A DNA stretch of 5,075 bases, from the NCBI GenBank assembly GCA_023457035.1, contig JAEWNN010000083.1, forward strand, positions 1 through 5,075, in the 5' to 3' direction. A program made the translations under genes and the position numbers. The notes under the pieces are model-generated. The model worked only from the letters and a program-made list of their open reading frames with translations. It searched no databases and was not told the DNA's origin. Positions 1 through 5,075 of the stretch are shown here, in pieces (within the stretch, counting starts at the first letter, position 1; each line of letters begins with the position of its first letter). The DNA is from Verrucomicrobiota bacterium (GTDB taxonomy: Bacteria > Verrucomicrobiota > Verrucomicrobiia > Opitutales > Opitutaceae).

Positions 1-2069
1 TGAACCGCGCGCAACAGGAATGGGCGCGCTACGGCTCGGGCCACTGGGATTACGCGAAGAACGCCGAGGCCCTCCGGGAGTTCTGGCGGGTCGGGGCCCG
101 CCGCGCCAAGCAGTACGAGCTGATCACTACGCTCGCCATGCGCGGCGACGGCGACGAGCCCATGTCCGAGGAGGCCAACGTGGCGCTGCTCGAGAAGATC
201 GTCGCCGACCAGCGCGCGCTGCTCGCCGCGGAGGCGAATCCCGACGTCACGCAGATCCCGCAGGTCTGGGCGCTCTACAAGGAGGTGCAGGACTACTACG
301 AGCACGGCATGCGCGTGCCCGACGACGTCACGCTGCTGTGGTGCGACGACAACTGGGGCAACATCCGCCGCCTGCCCACCGCGGCCGAGCGCCAGCGCGC
401 CGGCGGCGCGGGCATCTACTACCATTTCGACTACGTCGGCGGCCCGCGGAACTACAAGTGGCTCAACACCGTGCCGCTCACCAAGATCTGGGAGCAGATG
501 AACCTCGCCTGGCAGCACGAGGCCACGCGCATCTGGATCGTCAACGTCGGCGACCTCAAGCCGATGGAGTTCCCCATCGAGTATTTCCTCGCGCTGGCCT
601 GGGACCCGGCCGCGTGGCCGTACGAGCGCATCGGCGAGTTCTCCACGTTGTGGGCGGCGCGCGAGTTCGGCCCGGAGCACGCCACGGAGATCGCCGCGCT
701 CGTCAACGGCTACACCAAGCTCAACGGCCGCCGGAAGCCCGAGATGATCGCGCCCGACACCTTCAGCCTCGTGAACTACCGCGAGGCCGAGCGGGTGCTC
801 GCGGAGTGGACCGACCTCCGCGCCCGTGCCGAGAAAGTGGAGTCGGCGTTGCCCGCCGCCGCGCGCGACGCGTTCTACCAGCTCGTGCTTTACCCCATCG
901 CGGCCTGCGCCAACCTCAACGAGCTGTACGTCGCCGCCGGGCGCAACCACCTCTACGCCGTGCAGGGGCGGACCGACACCAACGCCGAGGCCGCGCGCGT
1001 GCGCCGGCTCTTCGACGTGGATGCCGACCTCGTGCGGCGCTACCACACGCTCAACGGCGGCAAGTGGAACCACCAGATGGACCAGGCGAAGTTCGGATAC
1101 ACCTTCTGGCAGCAACCGCCTGCCGAGGTCATGCCCGCCGTCTCGGAGCTGCGACCAAACGCGGGCCCGGTGCCGGCGCTCGCCCTCGAGGGGCGCCCCG
1201 AGGGCCTGCCGGTCTGGGGTGCGCCCGCGCCGAAGGTGCCCGCGCTCGATGTCTATTCGCAGACCACGCGCTGGGTGGAGCTCTTCAACCGCGGCGACGC
1301 CGCGTACACCTTCACCGCCACTGCCGACCAGCCCTGGCTGAAGATCACGCCGGCCAGCGGCGAGGTGAAGGCGACCACGCGGATCGAGATCGGCGCCGAC
1401 TGGGCCGCCGTGCCCGTGGGCGCTCCCGACGCGAAGGTGACGCTGGCGACCTCCGCCGGTGCGACGTTCACCGTCACGGTGCCGGTGGTGAACCCCGCCG
1501 AGCTGCGCCCGGGCTCGTTCGACGGCTTCGTCGAGATCGACCACCATGTCGCCATCGAGGCCCCGCATTTCTCCCGCGCCATCGGCGACAAGCTGACGGA
1601 GTGGCGCACGCTGGCCGACTTCGGCCGCACGCTCGGCGGTGTCACCACCTTCCCGGTGCTCGCGGCGGAGCGCACCCCCGGCGGGGAGTCGCCGCGACTT
1701 GAGTACGACATCCACTTCTTCTCGGCGGGCGCCGCCACGGTGGAGTTCCATGTCGCGCCGTCGCTCGACTACCAGCCGGAGCGGCCGCTACGCTTTGCGG
1801 TTTCGTTCGACGACGCGCCGCCGCAGATCATCGCCATCGGCACGGATCCGAACCAGTGGGAGCCGTGGGGGACCGCGGTGGGCGAGGGGGTGCGGCGTGT
1901 GCGCTCGACCCACCAGATCGGGAAGCCCGGCCGGCACACGCTGAAGGTCTGGGCGGTCACGCCCGGCGTGGTGCTCGAGCGCATCGTCATCGACACCGGC
2001 ACGGTGAGGCGTCCCGGTGTGCGGCCGAGCTACCTCGGGCCGGTCGAGAGCCCGCGGGCCGGCAAGTGA
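1..2069 (+). CDS. GH115 xylan alpha-1,2-glucuronidase, 5'-truncated
   Basis: This is the C-terminal 688 codons of a glycoside hydrolase family 115 enzyme. The frame is already open at base 3 and stops with TGA at 2067-2069, so the start lies upstream. GH115 enzymes release (4-O-methyl)glucuronic acid from terminal and internal xylose units of glucuronoxylan and are normally exported. The motifs read in order as MRGDGDEPM (from 138), YKEV, LLWCDDNWGN, YYHFDYVGG and WIVNVGDLKP. From memory of the Bacteroides BtGH115A studies, the essential residues Arg328, Asp332, Glu375, Asp396, Asn398, His422 and Asn462 correspond by exact spacing to codons at 141, 153, 282, 345, 351, 423 and 543; all are conserved. 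A helical region follows (about 740-1180, ending in the GKWNHQMDQ and YTFWQQPP motifs). After it comes a beta-sandwich C-terminal domain (about 1210-2060) ending in the family-typical SYLGPVES. The C terminus looks complete. Family assignment is near certain; exact substrate is inferred. Confidence 0.96.
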   Translation, partial: NRAQQEWARYGSGHWDYAKNAEALREFWRVGARRAKQYELITTLAMRGDGDEPMSEEANVALLEKIVADQRALLAAEANPDVTQIPQVWALYKEVQDYYEHGMRVPDDVTLLWCDDNWGNIRRLPTAAERQRAGGAGIYYHFDYVGGPRNYKWLNTVPLTKIWEQMNLAWQHEATRIWIVNVGDLKPMEFPIEYFLALAWDPAAWPYERIGEFSTLWAAREFGPEHATEIAALVNGYTKLNGRRKPEMIAPDTFSLVNYREAERVLAEWTDLRARAEKVESALPAAARDAFYQLVLYPIAACANLNELYVAAGRNHLYAVQGRTDTNAEAARVRRLFDVDADLVRRYHTLNGGKWNHQMDQAKFGYTFWQQPPAEVMPAVSELRPNAGPVPALALEGRPEGLPVWGAPAPKVPALDVYSQTTRWVELFNRGDAAYTFTATADQPWLKITPASGEVKATTRIEIGADWAAVPVGAPDAKVTLATSAGATFTVTVPVVNPAELRPGSFDGFVEIDHHVAIEAPHFSRAIGDKLTEWRTLADFGRTLGGVTTFPVLAAERTPGGESPRLEYDIHFFSAGAATVEFHVAPSLDYQPERPLRFAVSFDDAPPQIIAIGTDPNQWEPWGTAVGEGVRRVRSTHQIGKPGRHTLKVWAVTPGVVLERIVIDTGTVRRPGVRPSYLGPVESPRAGK

Positions 2070-2085
2070 GCGGGCGGCTGCGGCG

Positions 2086-2107
2086 GTGCCGTTCGCCAGA
2101 ACGGCGC
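2086..2107 (+). terminator. Terminator-like hairpin after the GH115 gene
   Basis: Seventeen bases after the GH115 stop lies a perfect 7-bp stem, gccgttc (2088-2094) with gaacggc (2099-2105), closed by a GCCA tetraloop. It is extended by a G-U and a G-C pair to nine pairs. No U tract follows, so it is not a classical intrinsic terminator. It could still protect the 3' end of the mRNA or help termination. The position favours a 3'-end role; the function is inference. Confidence 0.4.
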
Positions 2108-2145
2108 AGGCAGGGCGGAGAGGCAGAGAGCAGTGGTCCATGGAA

Positions 2146-2191
2146 CACGGGTCTGGAGACCCGTGCCACGGGACAGGGCACCTGCGCCCTG
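2146..2191. repeat. Pair of adjacent perfect hairpins, possible dispersed intergenic repeat
   Basis: Two inverted repeats follow each other. The first is cacgggtc (2146-2153) with gacccgtg (2158-2165), 8 bp with a TGGA loop. The second is cagggc (2174-2179) with gccctg (2186-2191), 6 bp with a 6-base loop. The 'acgggtct..agacccgt' style resembles intergenic repeats I recall from Verrucomicrobia and Planctomycetes genomes, but only one copy is present here, so repeat status cannot be shown from the window. No T tract follows on either strand. It could equally be a second 3'-end structure for the upstream gene. Confidence 0.4.
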
Positions 2192-2322
2192 ATATGCCGC
2201 GCTCGGGCGGTACGCGCGAATCCGAGAGCGAAAACCTCCGGTGCTTCGCACTGTCCGGTCTCCGTCGACCGTCTCGGCGGTTGTCCCGGAGCGGCCGTGC
2301 CGCCAGCCTCCGGACCTCCTCC

Positions 2323-2967
2323 ATGAAAAAAGAAGCCGTACTCGCCAAACTGAAGACCGAGAAGGTCATCGCCATCATCCGCACCGATAGCGCCGATGGC
2401 CTGCTCGACTGCGCCAAGGCGCTTGCCGCCGGCGGCCTCACCTCCATCGAGCTGACGATGACGACGCCGGGGGCGCTCAAGATGCTCGAACGCGCCAGCG
2501 CCGAGATGCCCGAGTTTCTTTTCGGACTGGGTACCGTGCTCGACAGCGAGACGGCCCGCGCCGGCATCCTCGCCGGGGCGAAGTTCATCGTCACGCCGGC
2601 GCTGCGGCCCGAGGTGATCGAGTGCTGTCACCGCTATTCGGTGCCGGTGTGCGCCGGGGCGCTCACGCCCACGGAGATCATCGCCGCCTGGGAGGCGGGC
2701 GCGGACGTGGTGAAGATCTTCCCGGCCGAGTTCTTCGGCCCGAACTACATCAAATCGGTCAAAGCGCCGTTCCCGCAGGTCGAGATCATCCCGACCGGCG
2801 GCGTGACGCCCGAGACCATCGGCGCCTTCCTCAAGGCCGGCGCGATCGCCGCGGCGGCCGGTTCGGCGCTGGTCGACCAGAAGATGCTCAAGGAGAAGAA
2901 CTGGGCCGCCATCACCGCGCGCGCCGCGCAGTTCGTCGAGGCCGTGAAGGCCGCCGGTGTGAAGTAG
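2323..2967 (+). CDS. eda: 2-dehydro-3-deoxy-phosphogluconate (KDPG/KHG-type) aldolase
   Basis: This encodes a 214-residue cytoplasmic class I aldolase of the KDPG/KHG family, close to the 213 residues of E. coli Eda. The expected reaction is KDPG to pyruvate plus glyceraldehyde 3-phosphate, the end of the Entner-Doudoroff and hexuronate pathways. It is a single TIM barrel. The Schiff-base lysine is Lys131 in VVKIFPAEFFG and the catalytic glutamate is Glu43 in IELTMTTPG. GLGTV (68-72), VTPAL (90-94), the phosphate-binding TGGV (158-161) and Gly180-Ser181 follow in the family order. E. coli Arg49 is replaced by Thr47, so related substrates such as KHG or KDPGal cannot be excluded. The ATG at 2323 is chosen because the homologous protein begins there; the frame stays open upstream but gives only Arg/Gly/Ala-rich sequence. 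There is no Shine-Dalgarno motif: ACCTCCT, the sense of the 16S anti-SD, lies just before the start. The 253-base gap after GH115 argues for a separate or processed transcript. Confidence 0.95.
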   Translation: MKKEAVLAKLKTEKVIAIIRTDSADGLLDCAKALAAGGLTSIELTMTTPGALKMLERASAEMPEFLFGLGTVLDSETARAGILAGAKFIVTPALRPEVIECCHRYSVPVCAGALTPTEIIAAWEAGADVVKIFPAEFFGPNYIKSVKAPFPQVEIIPTGGVTPETIGAFLKAGAIAAAAGSALVDQKMLKEKNWAAITARAAQFVEAVKAAGVK

Positions 2968-3002
2968 GCCGAACGTGGACACCGACGACCTGCTCCTTTT
3001 CG

Positions 3003-3032
3003 AGCCCGCGGCAGCGCAGCCGACCGCGGGCT
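3003..3032 (+). terminator. Hairpin after the aldolase gene, candidate terminator
   Basis: A perfect 9-bp inverted repeat, agcccgcgg (3003-3011) with ccgcgggct (3024-3032), encloses a 12-base loop. It begins 35 bases after the aldolase stop. The stem is almost all G-C and should be very stable. The sequence after it (TCCCGTGGG) is not T-rich, so it is not a classical intrinsic terminator. A role in 3'-end formation or mRNA stability is inferred from position. Confidence 0.4.
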
Positions 3033-3070
3033 TCCCGTGGGCGGGTTCCCTCGCGGGGGCGACCGGTGCC

Positions 3071-3087
3071 GGGCGGGCGGGGGTGGG
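3071..3087 (+). other. G-quadruplex motif with single-base loops
   Basis: Four G tracts (3071-3073, 3075-3077, 3079-3083, 3085-3087) are separated by the single bases C, C and T. This is a canonical G3+N1 pattern, the class expected to fold most stably. It lies on the coding strand about 100 bases after the aldolase stop, so it would also be present in read-through RNA. The motif is seen directly; folding and function are inferred, and high GC content raises the chance frequency. Confidence 0.6.
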
Positions 3088-3214
3088 CGGATCGGTGGTT
3101 TCAAAAAACGGAGACGCGGCGTCCGGGCCGTTCGCCGCGGTGTTTTCCGCGGGGGAAATGTGAGGGGACCTCGCCACACACGGGGTGCCGGTCGGGCGTC
3201 ACCGGGCCGAGGCC

Positions 3215-3233
3215 GGGCGCGGGCTGGGGCGGG
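3215..3233 (+). other. Second G-quadruplex motif
   Basis: G tracts at 3215-3217, 3221-3223, 3226-3229 and 3231-3233 are separated by loops of 3, 2 and 1 bases. This fits the canonical four-tract pattern and lies on the same strand as the motif at 3071. It sits about 170 bases before the propeller gene start. Function is unknown. Confidence 0.5.
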
Positions 3234-3304
3234 CGATCCTGCGGCCTGAAGCGAACACTCTGTGCGATGCCGCACGCGGGCCGCGTTGGCCCGGTGGATC
3301 GAGC

Positions 3305-3379
3305 TACGACTAAAGTCGTATACCGTTGCCCGGTGATGACTCTTTACCCCGGCAATGGGCTCCCGCAACTTAGCAGCCC
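3305..3379 (+). promoter_or_regulatory. Three-hairpin leader directly upstream of the propeller gene
   Basis: Three stems follow each other and end 4 bases before the ATG at 3384. The first is tacgac (3305-3310) with gtcgta (3315-3320), loop TAAA. The second is ttgcc (3326-3330) with ggcaa (3351-3355), stacked through a small internal loop on ggtga (3332-3336) with ttacc (3344-3348, one G-U pair), loop of 7. The third is gggct (3357-3361) with agccc (3375-3379). In addition gttgc (3325-3329) can pair with gcaac (3365-3369), which would compete with the second and third stems. It is locally less GC-rich than its surroundings. It could be a cis-acting RNA leader or a dispersed repeat (the first stem resembles a common repeat style). 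I recognise no known riboswitch family. Confidence 0.35.
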
Positions 3380-3383
3380 CCAC

Positions 3384-5075
3384 ATGGTTTGGTCCGGCTG
3401 CAGCACCCCATCCCGACAGTCTGGCGACGCACGCCCTCGCAGGCGGCGCGCGTTGCGGTGGCTCGCGGTCCGGGGCTGGCTGGTGCCGCTGGGTTTGTGG
3501 GCGGCGGGCCTGCGGGCGGAGGTGGCGGGCGTGCCGGCGACCAGGCTCTATCAGCTCGAGGAGATCGGGGGTACCGCGCGCAACCTGCAGCTCCTGCACG
3601 ATTCGTACGGTCGGGTCGCGGTGGCGCAGCAGGACGAACTGTTCCTGCTCAACGACACCAGCTGGCAGACCGCCTGGCGGGGCGACGGGACCGCCCTGAG
3701 TTTCAACCGGGTCGTGTGCAGCCCGGACGGGGAGATCTTCTTCGGCACCTTCGGCTCCTGGGGCGTCATCCGGAAGAGCGCGACCGGGGAGTTGTCGCCC
3801 GTCCCGCTCGTGCCCCCCGAGGCGCCGGCGTGGGTTCAGTCCTGCGAGTTTCGCGAGATCTACTGCACCGGCGATGGCGTTTTTTTCTGGGGACAGGATG
3901 GGGTGGTGCATCTCGACCGGGCCAGCGGCACCCATCGCTACTTCCCGCTCGGCGGCGTTTCCTGGCTGTTCCCGTTTGCGGGGAAGTTCGTCGTGTCGAC
4001 CTTCAGGGCGGAACAGTTTCTCCTGGATGTTGCGACGGGGACCCTGACGCCTGGTGCCCTCGCAGGGGACCTGCTTCCACCGGTGATCGGATCGGCGGGG
4101 GATGGCGTGTCCAGCCTGTTGCTCGTGCTGGCCAGCGGGCAGCTTCTGGCCCTGCGGGACGGGCGGCTCGAGCCGGTCCGCCGTGGAGAGGTGGACCGTT
4201 TCTCCGGCCCGGTCGGCGCGATGGTGGCGCTGGCCGAGGGCGGTTTCGCGCTGTCGTATGTCGGGCACGGAGTCCTGCTGCTCGATCACCGCGGCGAGGT
4301 TCGCCGCGTGCTGGACGGTTCGGATTTCAAAGGAGTGACGGCGCTGAGCAGTCACGAGCCCGGCGTGCTCTGGGCCGTCACCAAACGTGGGGTGCTCAAG
4401 ATTCTCCACCGGCAGCCTTTCTGCTCCTTCGGAATCGAACAAGGTTTGTCGGTCAGTTGGCCGCAGGTGGTGCGGTGGCGGGACCGCACGCTCGTGGCTT
4501 CCGGCGGGTGGGTGTTCGAGGAGTATGCGGATCGCTCGGAGACCGGGGGCGGGTTCAGGCGGTTGGCCGGGCAGCCGGGGTATCTGGTCTGGGGGATTGT
4601 CTCGATGGGCGACTCGCTCCTGATCGGAGACGGGGCCGGGGTTCACGAGATGACTGCGTCGGGCGAGTCGACACTGGTCCTCCCCGGGGTCAACGTGGCG
4701 CGACTGGTCGCGCTGGACGACGAGACGGTCCTGGCGATCGCCACGGACACGATGGTGGCTCTTCGTCGCCGGAAGGGCGAGTGGGTCGAATGCGCGCCCC
4801 GGCTCGCGGGAGTTGGATACCCCTATGTGGTGCACGCGGGCAGCGGGACCGGGTGGATCGAGCTGGGCTTGAACCGGGTGGCGCAGGTCTCGCTGGTGGA
4901 CGACCGGCTGCGGCTGCGCGTGCTGGAGACGTTTGCCTGGACGGAGCGCAGCTGGGTGAACGTGAGCATTGTCGGTCCCACCGTGGTGCTGAGCGGTTCC
5001 GGGCGGATCCCCATGTTTCTCGACGACCGCACCCTCGAGCCGGTCGAGGCGCCGGAGCTGCGGAGGCTGGTCGAA
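3384..5075 (+). CDS. Exported beta-propeller-like protein, possible sensor ectodomain, 3'-truncated
   Basis: The frame is open to the right edge (564 codons, no stop). The N terminus is a probable Sec signal peptide: a basic stretch (RRRR), a hydrophobic core WLVPLGLWAAGL, and likely cleavage after LRA near base 3518. The mature part is made of short beta-rich repeats, for example DELFLLND, GEIFFGTFGSWGVIR, GVVHLDR, GVLLLDHRGEV, GVLWAVTKRGVLKI and FGIEQGLSVSWPQVV. These resemble the periplasmic propellers of two-component-type regulators in Verrucomicrobia and Bacteroidetes. The signalling end (Y_Y_Y domain, membrane segment, kinase or HTH) would lie outside the window, so the sensor role is inference. 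The start is uncertain. ATG 3384 follows a hairpin and has no Shine-Dalgarno; TTG 3453 would give a neat 22-residue signal peptide and begins where third-position GC becomes high; ATG 3336 lies within a hairpin. Codons between 3840 and 3886 appear out of frame (see separate entry). Confidence 0.7.
   Translation, partial: MVWSGCSTPSRQSGDARPRRRRALRWLAVRGWLVPLGLWAAGLRAEVAGVPATRLYQLEEIGGTARNLQLLHDSYGRVAVAQQDELFLLNDTSWQTAWRGDGTALSFNRVVCSPDGEIFFGTFGSWGVIRKSATGELSPVPLVPPEAPAWVQSCEFREIYCTGDGVFFWGQDGVVHLDRASGTHRYFPLGGVSWLFPFAGKFVVSTFRAEQFLLDVATGTLTPGALAGDLLPPVIGSAGDGVSSLLLVLASGQLLALRDGRLEPVRRGEVDRFSGPVGAMVALAEGGFALSYVGHGVLLLDHRGEVRRVLDGSDFKGVTALSSHEPGVLWAVTKRGVLKILHRQPFCSFGIEQGLSVSWPQVVRWRDRTLVASGGWVFEEYADRSETGGGFRRLAGQPGYLVWGIVSMGDSLLIGDGAGVHEMTASGESTLVLPGVNVARLVALDDETVLAIATDTMVALRRRKGEWVECAPRLAGVGYPYVVHAGSGTGWIELGLNRVAQVSLVDDRLRLRVLETFAWTERSWVNVSIVGPTVVLSGSGRIPMFLDDRTLEPVEAPELRRLVE
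3840..3886 (+). other. Compensated frameshift segment inside the propeller gene
   Basis: Before 3840 and after 3885 the coding frame is the same. Between them that frame gives FLRVSRDLLHRRWRF, with rare-looking codons (CGA three times, CTA). The frame one base later gives SCEFREIYCTGDGVF, which has higher third-position GC and joins naturally to FWGQDGVVHLDR. The simplest reading is one extra T at 3840/3841 and one missing T in the T6 run at 3881-3886. These may be sequencing errors or genuine paired indels. Confidence 0.6.

Larger units (their letters stand above)
2968..3383. other. Long structured intergenic region, G-rich on the + strand
   Basis: This 416-base spacer lies between the aldolase and the propeller gene, and I see no convincing gene in it. 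It holds a 9-bp hairpin (3003-3032), a CCGCGG inverted pair with a 6-base loop (3135-3152), two G-quadruplex motifs (3071-3087 and 3215-3233) and a chain of hairpins at 3305-3379. Bases about 3030-3235 are markedly richer in G than in C. A GTG-started frame of 62 codons (2975-3163) begins 7 bases after the aldolase stop. It lacks a ribosome site and any recognisable motif, so I do not call it. No clear sigma-70 promoter is visible. Confidence 0.6.

Noticed and set aside
20..1702. Long open + strand frame of 560 codons over the GH115 gene
   Set aside because: Its product is Arg/Ala/Gly-rich low-complexity sequence, while the overlapping frame carries all GH115 motifs.
3095..3135. T6 run on the - strand (from CAAAAAACGG) after a short gacgc/gcgtc inverted repeat, as a reverse-strand terminator
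   Set aside because: The stem is 5 bp with only one unpaired base between the arms, so it cannot form well, and no - strand gene needs a terminator here.
2975..3163. Possible 62-codon small gene with a GTG start right after the aldolase
   Set aside because: Third-position GC is high, but so is the whole region. It has no ribosome site and no motif, and it runs through the hairpin at 3003-3032 and a G-quadruplex motif.
3326..3348. TTGCCC and TTTACC as -35/-10 promoter boxes
   Set aside because: The spacing is only about 12 bases and the bases are better explained as hairpin arms.
3325..3369. gttgc...gcaac arms considered as an integron attC-like site
   Set aside because: The arms do not fit the GTTRRRY / RYYYAAC core rules, and there is no integrase or cassette array.
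2745..4835. Very long open frame on the - strand (696 codons)
   Set aside because: It lies antisense to both the aldolase C terminus and the propeller gene and encodes Pro/Arg/His-rich sequence without domains. It is a typical high-GC shadow frame.
3290..4866. A shared 13-base word ggtggatcgagct near 3293 and 4852
   Set aside because: One short match within 5 kb of GC-biased sequence is compatible with chance; the flanks do not match and one copy lies inside coding sequence.

Overview
The window is GC-rich, with strong G/C preference at third codon positions, and has a plausible polysaccharide-utilisation layout. All three genes are on the + strand: the 3' part of a secreted-type xylan alpha-glucuronidase (GH115), a complete KDPG/KHG-type aldolase (Eda family), and the 5' part of a large exported beta-propeller-like protein that runs off the right edge. 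The gene style points to a Verrucomicrobiota-like bacterium, possibly Opitutaceae: high GC, weak or absent Shine-Dalgarno sequences, hairpin repeats between genes, a GH115 enzyme and a propeller sensor-type protein. This assignment is inference; no marker gene is present.

Layout: 1-2069, GH115 alpha-glucuronidase (5' end missing). 2070-2322, a spacer with a terminator-like hairpin just after the stop and two adjacent perfect hairpins that look like an intergenic repeat. 2323-2967, the aldolase. 2968-3383, a long G-rich spacer holding a strong hairpin, two canonical G-quadruplex motifs and, at its right end, a chain of three hairpins directly before the next start codon. 3384-5075, signal peptide followed by a beta-rich repeat protein, open to the window edge.

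Functional link: GH115 enzymes remove (4-O-methyl)glucuronic acid from glucuronoxylan. Glucuronate is commonly broken down through fructuronate, mannonate and KDG to KDPG, which an Eda-type aldolase splits into pyruvate and glyceraldehyde 3-phosphate. The first and last steps of one route therefore lie side by side. The propeller protein could be the N-terminal half of a periplasmic sensor or regulator for the locus, but its signalling end is outside the window.

The two observations most worth checking are (i) a pair of compensating frameshifts in the propeller gene (about 3840 and 3881-3886), which leaves about 15 residues read in the wrong frame without creating a stop, and (ii) the structured, G-quadruplex-bearing spacer between the aldolase and the propeller gene. 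I did not find a clearly new multi-gene system.
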